Below are positions 55,738-64,000 of a DNA stretch of 64,000 bases, one piece after another; the stretch's first letter is position 1, and each line of letters begins with the position of its first letter. Position numbers and translations under genes: made by a program. Source of the stretch: Amycolatopsis sp. A133 (GTDB lineage: Bacteria; Actinomycetota; Actinomycetes; Mycobacteriales; Pseudonocardiaceae); assembly GCF_031082405.1 (NCBI RefSeq), contig NZ_JAVHJU010000057.1, positions 124,001 through 188,000 on the forward strand. Reading direction: 5' to 3'. The notes under the pieces are model-generated. The model saw only the letters and a program-made list of their open reading frames with translations. It ran no database searches and had not been told where the DNA came from.

Positions 55738-56628
55738 TCAGGAATTGCGGTACGCCGACGGCCGGATTCCGGTGTGCCGGACGAACGCGGCCGAAAGTGC
55801 GCCGGGGCCGGCGAAGCCGCACCGCGGGGCGATCCGTTCCAGCGGCAGGGTGGTTTCGCGCAGCAGCCGTTTCGCCTCTTCGACCCGCAAGCCGGTGAGG
55901 AACCGGTGCGGGGTCTGCCCGGTCGCGCGGCGGAACACGCGGACGAGGTGGAACACCGACAGGTGCACCTCACCCGCGAGGTCGGCCAGGGTGATCGGCT
56001 CGGCCAGCCGTTCGCGCAGGAACGCGACGGCCGCGCGCACCCGGGCGTCTTCCCGGGCCGGCGGCCGCTCGGCGGGCAGCCGCCCGTGCCGGGTGAGCAG
56101 GTGCACGGTCAGGAAAGCGGCCGCGGTCTCCGCGTACAGGTCGTCGGCGTCGCCGGGGGAGCCGAGCGCGCGGACCGCTTCTTCGAGCAGCGGGTCACCT
56201 TCGGCGACGGACGCGGCCATGGCTTCGAAGTCCGGGACGCCGCCGGTCAGCCGCGCCGCGGCCGAGTCGACGGTGTCGCGCGGGATGTGCACCTGGACGC
56301 TGCGCATTTCCGCGTCCCCGCGGTAGGAGCGGACCGTGGCCTGGTGGGGGAGACCGAGCTGGACCCGGCCGGGGAGCCACCGGGTGCGGACCGCCCGGCC
56401 GCCGTCGCGCGTCTCCAGTTCGGCGCGTCCGGAAACCGGCAGCACCAGGTGCAGGTCGGCCGCCGAGGGCAGCGCCAGGTCCTCGGCCACGGGGACGTGC
56501 TCGAACCGCTGCACGAGCAAGGACCGCCAGCCCGCCTGCTCCCAGCTGCAGAACGTCCGCCGGACGAAGCGCCCGGTCTCGAAACCGGCGTAGGGACGGA
56601 GGTCGAACCGGGCCGAGTCGAACACCAT
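55738..56628 (-). CDS. AraC family regulator
   Basis: A 296-residue AraC-type regulator. Cupin-like ligand domain at the N-terminus (HLVLPVSGRAELETRDGGRA) and two helix-turn-helix motifs at the C-terminus (LADLAGEVHLSVFHLVRVFR and RIAPRCGFAGPGALSAAFVR). Leaderless start: TAGCCT (56635-56640, minus strand) ends six bases before the ATG. No obvious target beside it. Confidence 0.93.
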   Translation of the reverse strand: MVFDSARFDLRPYAGFETGRFVRRTFCSWEQAGWRSLLVQRFEHVPVAEDLALPSAADLHLVLPVSGRAELETRDGGRAVRTRWLPGRVQLGLPHQATVRSYRGDAEMRSVQVHIPRDTVDSAAARLTGGVPDFEAMAASVAEGDPLLEEAVRALGSPGDADDLYAETAAAFLTVHLLTRHGRLPAERPPAREDARVRAAVAFLRERLAEPITLADLAGEVHLSVFHLVRVFRRATGQTPHRFLTGLRVEEAKRLLRETTLPLERIAPRCGFAGPGALSAAFVRHTGIRPSAYRNS

Positions 56629-56668
56629 GGTCCGAGGCTACCGCGGGTTTCGCGGCGATCCGCGGTCG

Positions 56669-57433
56669 TCAGATCTTGCGGAACCGGCTCTCGAGGAGTG
56701 CGAACACCCCGAACACGGCGATGCCGGCGGCGAGGGTCAGGAGCAGGGCCTGCCCGTACGGCTGCACGGCGAGCGTCTTGAGCGCGGGGTCCAGGCCGCC
56801 GGCCTTGGCCGGGTCGTAGCGGTCGGCCGCCAGCACGAACATGACCCCCACCGTGCCGTACGTGATCGCCATGGCGCACCAGCCGATCTGGCCGAGCCGC
56901 TCGGTCGAGAGCCGGACCTTCGGGGACGCTCCGCGGAAATCGAGGTCGTGCACGAACTTCTTCCTGATACCCCGGTGGGCGAGGAAGGCGGCCACGACGA
57001 TCACGGCGGCGCCGGCGGTGGTCACCGCCGCGGCTCCCCACGGCTCGGCCAGCACCGTGGCCACCACCGAGCCCGCTTTGCCGGAGCCACCGGCGGCGGT
57101 CTTGCCCGCGCTGTAGGCGACGAGCCCGTACAGGACGACTTCGACGCCGCTGGTGATCCGGCGCACCCGGCGGCGTCGCGGAGAGACGTGCCGGTGGCCG
57201 GTGATCGCTTCGGTGAGCTGCCACAGCGCCAGCACGCCCGTCCCGGCGGCGACCAGCCAGAGCAGCCACGCCCCGCCGCCCGAGGCGACCAGCTGCAGCG
57301 CGCCGGCCTTGTCGGCTTTCTCGTGGTCCCCGAGCGCCACCTGGGCCGCGAGCCACGCGACGATCAGGTGCACCACCGCGTAACAGGTCAGCCCGATCCG
57401 GGCGAGCAGGCTGAATCCTCTGATTTCCGGCAC
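56669..57433 (-). CDS. DUF1206 integral membrane protein
   Basis: A 254-residue membrane protein with six predicted helices in three repeated pairs, each pair containing the ARIGLTCYAVVHLIVAWLA-type or GLVAYSAGKTA-type motif of DUF1206. This family is common in actinomycetes and cyanobacteria; function unknown. GTG start with GAGGA upstream. Lies alone between AraC and haloperoxidase genes. Confidence 0.9.
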   Translation of the reverse strand: MPEIRGFSLLARIGLTCYAVVHLIVAWLAAQVALGDHEKADKAGALQLVASGGGAWLLWLVAAGTGVLALWQLTEAITGHRHVSPRRRRVRRITSGVEVVLYGLVAYSAGKTAAGGSGKAGSVVATVLAEPWGAAAVTTAGAAVIVVAAFLAHRGIRKKFVHDLDFRGASPKVRLSTERLGQIGWCAMAITYGTVGVMFVLAADRYDPAKAGGLDPALKTLAVQPYGQALLLTLAAGIAVFGVFALLESRFRKI

Positions 57434-57485
57434 CGGGGGATCCTCGCCTACTTCGGCCCGGTTGACCAGGTTCCCGTGCGCTCGG

Positions 57486-58745
57486 TCACCGGCGCGGCTG
57501 GAAGTAGTGCTTCGTGATGTGGTTGCCGACGGCTGTGCCGAGCCCGGTGCCGTCGACGTCCGCGGAGCGGAAGTGGATGCCCGCCCAGATGCGTGCTTCG
57601 ACCACTTCGGCAGTGGCCTGCGAGAAGCTGCCGAAGTGCCGCGTGGTGCCGCTGTCGACGCTGAACGCGCTGAACGGAACCCTGTCCCGGCCGAAGAACC
57701 GCGCGTACGCCGTCATCTGCGCGGCGGTGCGGCAGGTGTGCCCGGAGGGGTAGTCGGGGTTCGGCGGGGTGACCACCAGCGGAGTCCAGCCGGGGTCGGG
57801 GGTGGTGGCCGGGTTTCCGTCGGTGCCGGCGGTCCGGATGGCGGTGACCGGCCGCCAGAAGTGCCAGAACTCCTTGTCGTTCGCGCAGGCGATCGCGCCG
57901 TCGGTGCCGGTGAAGTCGGCGAGTGCGTAGAAACGCGCGGTCTCCAGCACGCTGAGCCGCTGGGTGACGGCGAGGTCGCGCTTCATCCCCCAGCTGACGG
58001 AACGCCGGTCGTGCCACCAGAGCGCCGCCTCGGTCTGGTCCGCGGTGCGGACGGTGCTCGTCTTCGAGCCGAGCCGCTTGACCTCGGCGAAATCGCGGGT
58101 GAACGCGCGGCTCGTCACCGACGGCGGGCCGGGCGTGCGGAACTCGGTCGCGTCCGGAACGGCGAACGGCTTGAGGAAGCCGACCCAGGCGCCGGTGTTT
58201 TCGAAGCCCGGCGGTGTCGGGCGGTACTGCCCCGGTTCGGTGCCGACGGTCCAGGGCCGGGGGTCGAAGGCGCCGTCGTCGCGCCGTGCCGTGATCATCG
58301 CGGCGGCCGCCTCGGCACCGACCCGGAGGCCCCCGCGCTTGGCCGGTCCGTCCGGGATGCCGGCGAGCCACTCGTCGTACTGCGTGCGCAGTCTTTCCTC
58401 CTGCGCCGGGAAAATCGCGTCCAGCACCTGGTAGGCGGCCGTGCCGACGGCGGCGTCCGCCGATTCGCGGCCGTTGGCCCGCGGTGCGCCGAGGTAGGGC
58501 CGGTAGGGCGTGCCGGCGATCGCGTTCACCGCGTCGTAGACCGCGCCGCTGACCATCGCGAACCCGCGCCCGGCGACCTGCGGCGGCGCCTGCTGCGCGA
58601 CGTCCCAGATGGCGGTCTGCGCGTTGCTGTCCCAGACGACGACCGCGTTCGGCGACGCGTTCGCGTGGGCGGCCTGCGGCGCGACGGTGAGGGTCGTCGT
58701 CAGTGCGAGAGTGGCGGAAAGCGCCGCGCAGCGTGTGATGACCAT
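57486..58745 (-). CDS. Secreted vanadium-dependent haloperoxidase-like protein (PAP2 superfamily)
   Basis: A 419-residue exported protein of the vanadium haloperoxidase/acid phosphatase superfamily. Signal peptide in residues 1-29 (ending HANAS). Vanadate-site motifs are present: KEFWHFWRPVTAIR, PDYPSGHTCRTAAQ (Ser-Gly-His) and ARIWAGIHFRSADVDG. The family oxidises halide with peroxide; many bacterial members have untested activity and could be phosphatases. ATG 58745 chosen. Secretion suggests an extracellular role such as halogenation or lignocellulose attack. Confidence 0.88.
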   Translation of the reverse strand: MVITRCAALSATLALTTTLTVAPQAAHANASPNAVVVWDSNAQTAIWDVAQQAPPQVAGRGFAMVSGAVYDAVNAIAGTPYRPYLGAPRANGRESADAAVGTAAYQVLDAIFPAQEERLRTQYDEWLAGIPDGPAKRGGLRVGAEAAAAMITARRDDGAFDPRPWTVGTEPGQYRPTPPGFENTGAWVGFLKPFAVPDATEFRTPGPPSVTSRAFTRDFAEVKRLGSKTSTVRTADQTEAALWWHDRRSVSWGMKRDLAVTQRLSVLETARFYALADFTGTDGAIACANDKEFWHFWRPVTAIRTAGTDGNPATTPDPGWTPLVVTPPNPDYPSGHTCRTAAQMTAYARFFGRDRVPFSAFSVDSGTTRHFGSFSQATAEVVEARIWAGIHFRSADVDGTGLGTAVGNHITKHYFQPRR

Positions 58746-58855
58746 CGTCAACCCCAGGGTTATCCGGAACGCATCGACACTGACACGCAACGTAGCGCAC
58801 GGCGTCTGCCAGGGGCAACGTCTTCCAGGGGCACCACAGCCATCCGGCCCAGCGG

Positions 58856-59653
58856 TCAGCGGGTGGGGAGGTCGATTTCGGTGTGGCGGCCGGCGAGCGT
58901 CCGGGCGAGGTCGGCGAGTTTGACGTTGAGGTCCTGGGACGTCCGCCGGAGGATGTCGAACGCGGCGTCCGCGGAGACCCCTCGCCGCGCCATGATGATG
59001 CCTTTGGCCTGGCCGATGACGTCGCGGCTGTCGATCGCTTTGCGCAGGTGGGCGGCCTGCAGTTCCGCGCGGGTGACGGCGTCGGTGGCGGCCAGCGCGA
59101 GGGAGGCGTGGGTGGCCAGGAGCAGCAGGACGTCGCGGTCGGCGGCGTCGAGGCCGTGCCGGGAACGGGAGTAGACGTTGAGGGCGCCGCTGGACTCGCC
59201 GGTGGGCGGTCCGCTGATGAGGGCGGTGGAGAGGACCGAGCCCATCCCGAGCTGCGTCGCGGCCGGCGCCCATTTGGGCCAGCGCGGTTCGGCGGTGAGG
59301 TCCGGGGCGATCGCGACGGCCGGGCCGCCGGGCTCGGCGGCTTCGACGCAGGGCCCCTCCCGGAAGCGGTACTGCAGCCGGTCGAGTTCGATGGCGACCT
59401 CGTCGGTTTCCGCCGGGGTGTGGAAGTGGCCGTCGGCGTCGAGGAGGGTGAAGCTGGCGAGGTCGGCGGCGGGAACCATCACGGTCGTGGCCTCGAGCAC
59501 GCGCTGCAGGACGTCTTCGACGGTGGGTGCGGTGAGCAGGGTGCGCGTCAGCTGGGCGAACTGCCGGGCCAGGGGCCCCGGAGTGATCCCGCCGGCCGCG
59601 AAGGCGGCGACGAAGGCTTCTTTGTCGCGTTGCCAGTCCTGACCACTGCTCAT
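58856..59653 (-). CDS. GAF and ANTAR domain regulator
   Basis: A 265-residue antitermination-type regulator. GAF domain about 40-185 (VMVPAADLASFTLLDADGHF, GPCVEAAEPGGPAVAIAPDL). ANTAR RNA-binding domain about 195-255 (LRKAIDSRDVIGQAKGIIMA, RRGVSADAAFDILRRTSQDL). ANTAR proteins bind paired hairpins in mRNA leaders to allow transcription. RBS GGGAGAA before the ATG. Its RNA targets are not identifiable here. Confidence 0.92.
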   Translation of the reverse strand: MSSGQDWQRDKEAFVAAFAAGGITPGPLARQFAQLTRTLLTAPTVEDVLQRVLEATTVMVPAADLASFTLLDADGHFHTPAETDEVAIELDRLQYRFREGPCVEAAEPGGPAVAIAPDLTAEPRWPKWAPAATQLGMGSVLSTALISGPPTGESSGALNVYSRSRHGLDAADRDVLLLLATHASLALAATDAVTRAELQAAHLRKAIDSRDVIGQAKGIIMARRGVSADAAFDILRRTSQDLNVKLADLARTLAGRHTEIDLPTR

Positions 59654-59843
59654 GCCGTTCTCCCTGAGTTGCTGCGGGAAGACGGCTGTCTGTTCAACCA
59701 TCGCGACGACCAACGTAACCCGCGGGGCGGCCCGCCCGCCATGGCGGGCTCCCCGCCTGCCCCACGTGCCGGTGCCGTCCGGCTCGGCGTAACGGAACGG
59801 TATCCGCGGTCGATGGACGGGCAAGGGATTCGGGGGGATCGGG

Positions 59844-61013
59844 ATGAGCGGTCTGCTGGAAGAACTGATGAAACGGGCCGACGCCAACGCGCGGGCCGAA
59901 CTGGAAGTCTACGAAAGCGAACTACCGGAATACCGGATCCGTGCCGAGAATCCGCGCGGACGGGCGGAAATGCTGGATTATGCGGTCTGGTTCCGCCGTC
60001 ATACGGTCGAGCTGGTCCGGGAAAGCCGGCCGCTTTCCGACGAGGACCTCGCGTATATCGGGGACATCGGCCGGAAACGGGCCGAAGAAGGGCTGTCCAC
60101 CGGCGCGGCGCAACACGTCCTCGCCCTGCACGCCACCCTGATGCTGCGCGAGATCAACGAGGTCGCTGCCGGGGACGACCTGGCGGAACTGCTGCGCCTC
60201 ACGGCCTGGTTCGGCGAGCAGGGCGCCCGGGGCAGTGGCCGGTACCTCGACGGGTACCTCGCCGCGCAGCGGCTCCGGCTTTCGGTGGGAAAGCGGTTGC
60301 ACGACCTCGTCGAGCTGCTGCTGGCCGGTGACCTGTCGGCCGCCTCCCTCGCGCACGACCTCGGTGTCTGCCTGCACGACCACTACGTCGCCGTGGTGCT
60401 GCGGTTCCCCGGCCGGCCGCCCGGCCGCGACGACGACACCGACGAGCTCGTCGAGTCGGTGTTCAAGATGCACGCCGTGCCGATCGCCTGGCGGCGGCCG
60501 GACGAGCTGCTGGCGCTGCTGCCCGCGTGCGCCCCGCGGGAGACGCCGTCGGACGACGCGCTGCCCGTGGTGCGCGACATCGCCGACGCGGTGGCGGGGC
60601 CCTGCCGCGTCGGCGCCGCGACCGGCCCGGCGGCCCGGCTGCCCGAGACCGTGTCCATGGCCCGCCGGGTGGCCGAGGTCGCGCCGGTGCAGCGGATTCC
60701 GCGGGTGGTGCCCGGGATCGGGGACGTTTTTGTCGAACTCGGCGTCGTGCGGGTGCCCGAGGTGGACCAGTGGCTCCGCGACGTCGCGCGGCGGCTGGCG
60801 AACGGTCCGGACCTCGTGACGACGCTGGACGTCTACTACCGCAGCGACATGAACCGGCTCCGTGCCGCCGTCGCGCTGCACGTCCACCCCCGGACGCTCG
60901 ACTACCGCCTCCGGCGGGTGCGCGAGGTGACCGGGTTCGATCCCGGCTCGACGAAGGGGATCCGCGTCCTGACCGCGGCCGTCGCCCGCCTGCTGGCCGG
61001 TGCGTGGGCCTGA
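59844..61013 (+). CDS. PucR/CdaR-type transcriptional regulator
   Basis: A 389-residue regulator. N-terminal helical RsbRD-like domain (ELPEYRIRAENPRGRAEML, GLSTGAAQHVLALHATLML), a central GGDEF-related region, and the C-terminal PucR helix-turn-helix (LDVYYRSDMNRLRAAVALHV, HPRTLDYRLRRVREVTGFDP). ATG behind GGGGATCGGG. Stands alone, divergent from the ANTAR gene; target unknown. Confidence 0.9.
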   Translation: MSGLLEELMKRADANARAELEVYESELPEYRIRAENPRGRAEMLDYAVWFRRHTVELVRESRPLSDEDLAYIGDIGRKRAEEGLSTGAAQHVLALHATLMLREINEVAAGDDLAELLRLTAWFGEQGARGSGRYLDGYLAAQRLRLSVGKRLHDLVELLLAGDLSAASLAHDLGVCLHDHYVAVVLRFPGRPPGRDDDTDELVESVFKMHAVPIAWRRPDELLALLPACAPRETPSDDALPVVRDIADAVAGPCRVGAATGPAARLPETVSMARRVAEVAPVQRIPRVVPGIGDVFVELGVVRVPEVDQWLRDVARRLANGPDLVTTLDVYYRSDMNRLRAAVALHVHPRTLDYRLRRVREVTGFDPGSTKGIRVLTAAVARLLAGAWA

Positions 61014-61138
61014 TTGTGCGTCGTGTCAAACCGGCGCTCGGTGGCGGATGTGGATTTGCGCGATGTGACAACGAATTTCTTGTGGCGTGCTGGTTAAACT
61101 CGCCTGCATTACCGCCCACCGAAAGGGAGTAATAGCAG

Positions 61139-61573
61139 ATGCCGAGATTTCGATCCCGTTTCGCCGCGCTCGCGGGCATCGGTGCCACCTTTTTCCTGAC
61201 GATCACCGGTGTCGCCGCGGCTGCGCCGGCCGCGCTGCCGGCCTCCGTGCTCGAGTCCTGCCCGGCGAGTTCGGTCTGCTTCTACGAGCACCAGGACTTC
61301 GGGGGCACCGTGCTGGTCATCCCCGCCGGTGCCGCCTACCCGGACCTGCGGGCTTTCCCCTGCGCGGGGTGCCGCAGCTCCAAGCACAACAACAACAACG
61401 GGACCTGGTCCGACCAGCTGAGCTCGTGGGTCAACAACACGGGCCAGGTGTACTGCTGGTACTGGCACGAGAACTACGCCGGCCGCAACGACACGGTGAT
61501 GAACGCGGGCACGGCGCTCAGCTACGTCGGCAAGACCCCGAACGACCAGGCGTCGTCCATCGGTCCCTGCTGA
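61139..61573 (+). CDS. Secreted peptidase inhibitor I36-like protein
   Basis: A 144-residue exported protein with signal peptide (FAALAGIGATFFLTITGVAA). The mature part is a beta/gamma-crystallin-like I36 fold: SSVCFYEHQDFGGTVLVIPA, QLSSWVNNTGQVYCWYWHEN. Relatives include the Streptomyces metalloproteinase inhibitor SMPI. Six cysteines, probably disulfide-linked. GAAAGGGAG precedes the ATG. Confidence 0.88.
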   Translation: MPRFRSRFAALAGIGATFFLTITGVAAAAPAALPASVLESCPASSVCFYEHQDFGGTVLVIPAGAAYPDLRAFPCAGCRSSKHNNNNGTWSDQLSSWVNNTGQVYCWYWHENYAGRNDTVMNAGTALSYVGKTPNDQASSIGPC

Positions 61574-61582
61574 CCCGCCGGC

Positions 61583-61612
61583 CGTTCCCGGGCGGGGCCC
61601 CGCCCGGGAACG
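61583..61612. terminator. 30-bp perfect palindrome between convergent genes
   Basis: Bases 61583-61597 and 61598-61612 are exact reverse complements (CGTTCCCGGGCGGGG and its mirror), between the I36-like gene stop and the hydrolase stop at 61616. A likely two-way terminator. Confidence 0.65.
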
Positions 61613-61615
61613 ACG

Positions 61616-62293
61616 TCATCGGTAGCTGTCGAGGAGACCGGCCAGTTCCGCCGGGCGGCTCAGCGCGACGCAGTGACCGGCGGCGATCTCGTCCGGGACG
61701 ACGCCGAGCCGGTCGGCCGCCAGGCCGCGGAGGAAGTCCGGCGGGAAGCAGCGGTCCTCACTGCCCACCACGAACCGGGTGGGCACATCCGGCCACGCGT
61801 CCAGCGGCCACGGCTCTTCCATCGCGGCGGCCGAGGGGTGGGCCCGCTCCCGGCTCAGCGCCTCTTCCGCCAGCGCCCGCGGTACGTCGTGGTAGAAGCC
61901 GACGTACGGGTCGGCGTGGCCGGTGCGGCCGCCGTCGCGGGCCGCCTGCGCCCGGACGGCCTCGCCGTACCCGGTGTTGCGGCCCCAGTCGCCGGGGGAT
62001 TCGCCGGGCGCGGGGATCATGGCGGCCACCAGGACCAGCAGCCCGGCGCCGAGCCGCTCGGCGACCAGCGGTGCGGTGAATCCGCCGAACGAGTGGCCGA
62101 CGACGACCACGTCCGTCCGGTCGCCGACGGCTTCGACGACCGCGTCGGTGTAGCCGGTGAGCGTGGCCGCCGCGTCGTCGGCGGGCAGGTCCGGGGCCAC
62201 CACCTCGTGGCCGCGGCTCCGCAGCTCGGCGGCGACCAGGTGCCAGGACCAGCCGGCGTCGCCGCCACCGTGGATGAGGACGTACGTGCTCAT
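61616..62293 (-). CDS. Alpha/beta hydrolase
   Basis: A 225-residue cytoplasmic hydrolase of the EstE/salicylate-esterase-like group. Oxyanion-hole motif MSTYVLIHGGGDAGWSWHLV, nucleophile elbow VVVGHSFGGFTAPL, acid FVVGSEDRCFPP, and catalytic histidine in EIAAGHCVALSRP. Strong AAGGAG before the ATG. The ATG overlaps the MFS stop by four bases, so the two form one operon divergent from a LysR gene. Confidence 0.92.
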   Translation of the reverse strand: MSTYVLIHGGGDAGWSWHLVAAELRSRGHEVVAPDLPADDAAATLTGYTDAVVEAVGDRTDVVVVGHSFGGFTAPLVAERLGAGLLVLVAAMIPAPGESPGDWGRNTGYGEAVRAQAARDGGRTGHADPYVGFYHDVPRALAEEALSRERAHPSAAAMEEPWPLDAWPDVPTRFVVGSEDRCFPPDFLRGLAADRLGVVPDEIAAGHCVALSRPAELAGLLDSYR

Positions 62294-63519
62294 GGGGAGC
62301 TCTCCTTCGATTCGAGGGGTCGGTCGTGCGTGGCGGTCCGGCGGCGCAGGGCCGGCCCGAGCGCCCGCTGGGCGGTGAACAGGGCGATCCCGGCGAGCGC
62401 GCACGCCGAGCCGAGTGCGCTCGCTCCGGCCAGGCCGAGCAGTGCGGTGCCGGCCAGCGGGCCGAGCACCGCGCCGACGCTCCAGGTGGCCGAGGCGAGG
62501 CCCAGGTACCCGCCACGCAGCTCGGCCGGCGCAAGCGCGGCGAAGGTGTCGCCGAACCGGACGGCGATCCCGATCTGGCCGAGCGTCCAGACCAGGACCG
62601 AGCCGGCGAAGCCCGCGGTGCCGTGGCTGACGGCGCCGAGCGCGGCCCCGGCCCCGACCAGCAGCATGGAGACCGCCGACACCGCGTGGGCGTCGCGGGC
62701 GGCGAGCAGCCGGACCGCCCACGGCTGGAGGGCCACGACGGCGATCCCGTTCAGGGCCAGCACCGCGCCGTACGTCCCGGGACCGAGACCGCCGTCCACC
62801 ATCAGCAGCGGCAACGTCGTGAACGTCTGCAGGAACAGCGTGAAGTAGCCGACGTGGATCGCCAGCATCGCGAGCATCAGCCGGTCGCGCCGCACCACGG
62901 GCAGCAGCGCCCGCCGCGTCCGCACCGGCCCCGCCGGACGGGTTTCCGGGACCTGCCACCAGACGATCAGCGCCGCGGCCAGCGAGGCCCCGACGTTGAT
63001 CCAGAACAGCAGCCCGTACCCGTGCTTCGCCAGGACCCCGGCCGTGACCGTGGCGACCGAGAAGCCGAGGTTGGCCGCCCAGTAGAGCAACCCGAACGCG
63101 CGGATCCGCTGCGGCGCGGGCAGGTCGGCCACGGCGGCCGCCCCGGCCGGGCGGAACAGCTCGAGCGTCAGCCCGACCCCGGCGGCGGCCACCCAGATCG
63201 CCGGCAGCGAATCCGCCGATCCGAGCGCGGCGAGCGCCACGGCGGCCCCGAGGAACCCCACCAGCATCGTGGTGCGCCGGCCGATCCGGTCGCCCAGCCA
63301 GCCACCGAGCAACTGGGAGCCGATGTCCCCGGCACCGACGGCCGCGACCACCGTGCCCGCCGTCGCGGGGGAGAGGTGCTGCGCCTGGGTCAGGTACAGC
63401 ACCAGGAACGACCGCACCACCCCGCCGGCCCGGCCGACGAAGTGGGTGGCCGCCAAGGCCCAGACCAGCTGGGGCAACCGGGCCGGGGCCGCCGGGGTGA
63501 GCGTGCTCGAGATCGTCAT
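62290..63519 (-). CDS. MFS transporter, drug-efflux type
   Basis: A 409-residue major facilitator with about 12 membrane segments. The loop LLGGWLGDRIGRRTTMLVG is the classic motif A, and LGFSVATVTAGVLAKHGYGL resembles motif C of exporters. Start ATG 63519 is set by TAGCGT ending seven bases upstream; GTG 63528 is an alternative. Coupled to the alpha/beta hydrolase, so the pair could expel and hydrolyse the same compound. Confidence 0.9.
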   Translation of the reverse strand: MTISSTLTPAAPARLPQLVWALAATHFVGRAGGVVRSFLVLYLTQAQHLSPATAGTVVAAVGAGDIGSQLLGGWLGDRIGRRTTMLVGFLGAAVALAALGSADSLPAIWVAAAGVGLTLELFRPAGAAAVADLPAPQRIRAFGLLYWAANLGFSVATVTAGVLAKHGYGLLFWINVGASLAAALIVWWQVPETRPAGPVRTRRALLPVVRRDRLMLAMLAIHVGYFTLFLQTFTTLPLLMVDGGLGPGTYGAVLALNGIAVVALQPWAVRLLAARDAHAVSAVSMLLVGAGAALGAVSHGTAGFAGSVLVWTLGQIGIAVRFGDTFAALAPAELRGGYLGLASATWSVGAVLGPLAGTALLGLAGASALGSACALAGIALFTAQRALGPALRRRTATHDRPLESKESSP

Positions 63520-63526
63520 GGCACCC

Positions 63527-63532
63527 ACGCTA
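63527..63532 (-). promoter_or_regulatory. -10 box of a leaderless promoter (MFS gene)
   Basis: On the minus strand TAGCGT ends seven bases before the ATG at 63519, in the 83-bp gap shared with the divergent LysR gene. Confidence 0.5.
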
Positions 63533-63589
63533 GGGCGGCCGATCCATCACGAAAAACGATGATTTCCGATCGAGTCGATCGCCAACGGC

Positions 63590-63595
63590 TATGTT
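63590..63595 (+). promoter_or_regulatory. -10 box in front of the LysR gene
   Basis: TATGTT ends seven bases before the ATG at 63603. The spacer AGGAGCC also resembles a ribosome site, but the transcript would start at the ATG. Confidence 0.5.
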
Positions 63596-63602
63596 AGGAG
63601 CC

Positions 63603-64000
63603 ATGGCCGACTTCGAGCTGCGTCACCTGAGGACCATGGCGGCGATCGCGGGGGAAGGGACGTTCGGGCAGGCGGCCGCCCGGCTCGGCTACACCCAGTC
63701 GTCGGTGAGCCAGCAGGTCGCCGCGCTGGAGAAGGCCGTCGGCGGCCCGGTCTTCGACCGGCCCGGCGGGCCGAGGCCCGTCCGGATCACCCCGCTCGGC
63801 GAGGTGGTCCTGGCCCACGGCCGCGAGCTGCTGGCGCAGGCGCAGGTGCTGACCGACGCCGTCGACCGGTTCCGGGCGGGCCACGGCCGCATCGACATCG
63901 GCACGTTCCAGAGCGTGTCGAACCTGATCCTGCCGGTTGTCATCCGCCGGCTGCTGGACGAGCACCCCGGCTGCGACATCCGGCTGACCGACGTGGCCCC
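63603..64000 (+). CDS. LysR family regulator (partial, runs off the window)
   Basis: The first 132 residues of a LysR-type regulator: ADFELRHLRTMAAIAGEGTF, GQAAARLGYTQSSVSQQVAA, LEKAVGGPVFDRPGGPRPVR, and the start of the ligand domain (IDIGTFQSVSNLILPVVIRR). Divergent from the MFS/hydrolase operon, which it probably controls. Confidence 0.92.
   Translation, partial: MADFELRHLRTMAAIAGEGTFGQAAARLGYTQSSVSQQVAALEKAVGGPVFDRPGGPRPVRITPLGEVVLAHGRELLAQAQVLTDAVDRFRAGHGRIDIGTFQSVSNLILPVVIRRLLDEHPGCDIRLTDVA

Overview
The window is 64 kb of very GC-rich DNA with strong third-position GC bias. It carries families typical of filamentous actinomycetes: an SigE-type ECF sigma factor, an F420-type luciferase-like oxidoreductase, a BTAD/SARP-type regulator, an HTH-NTPase-WD40 signalling protein, DUF1206, an ANTAR regulator and many small secreted proteins. 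An Amycolatopsis-like member of the Pseudonocardiales is my best inference. I see no rRNA or tRNA gene, CRISPR array, insertion sequence or phage gene. It reads as accessory chromosome rich in regulators and secreted enzymes.

Layout. 1-1.5 kb: sigma factor and a divergent DUF899 protein. 1.5-7.7 kb: a secreted carbohydrate module on the minus strand (SMP-30-like protein, lectin/FN3/PQQ-type sugar dehydrogenase, GH9 endoglucanase with two CBM3 domains); the dehydrogenase and endoglucanase promoters share a CebR-like 14-bp operator. 8-17.5 kb: amidase, F420-type enzyme, and several regulator/target pairs with visible operators (TetR-ketopantoate reductase-like, ArsR-SRPBCC, TetR-FAD monooxygenase). 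17.5-21.8 kb: a DUF3159-type membrane protein, an L,D-transpeptidase lipoprotein and a secreted DUF6351-type hydrolase. 21.8-25.9 kb: GntR regulator, MFS transporter, AtuA/DUF1446 protein and DUF4387 protein, a compact catabolic unit. 26-32 kb: SRPBCC protein, small secreted protein, MerR with an old-yellow-enzyme, SDR and a tandem P-loop protein.

32-40.3 kb is the most unusual part. A PaaX-like regulator faces a seven-gene, translationally coupled operon: substrate-binding lipoprotein, permease and ATPase of a polar-amino-acid-type ABC importer, a CapA-like protein, a class III CoA-transferase and two proteins of the 2-hydroxyacyl-CoA dehydratase (HgdA/HgdB, FldB/FldC) fold. Those dehydratases are normally oxygen-sensitive [4Fe-4S] enzymes needing an ATP-driven activator. 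Here the positions where I expect the cluster cysteines are almost all substituted and no activator gene is present. The operon may import an acid, activate it as a CoA thioester and transform it by a cluster-free route.

40.3-44.4 kb: two secreted alpha/beta hydrolases, twin REP-like palindromes, a decayed SDR gene and two small secreted proteins. 44.7-48.4 kb: a 1218-residue HTH/NTPase/WD40 protein. 48.4-53.7 kb: GNAT protein, a BTAD regulator with a 72-bp linker repeat and a one-base frameshift, three small secreted proteins and a LysR. 53.7-55.2 kb: head-to-head remnants of an acyl-CoA synthetase and a TetR, both missing their 5' ends. 55.2-64 kb: SRPBCC, AraC, DUF1206, vanadium-type haloperoxidase, GAF/ANTAR regulator, PucR-type regulator, I36-type secreted protein, and an alpha/beta hydrolase plus MFS exporter divergent from a LysR that runs off the window.

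Across the window at least ten genes, mostly regulators, have TAnnnT ending exactly 6 or 7 bases before the start codon, the signature of leaderless transcripts.
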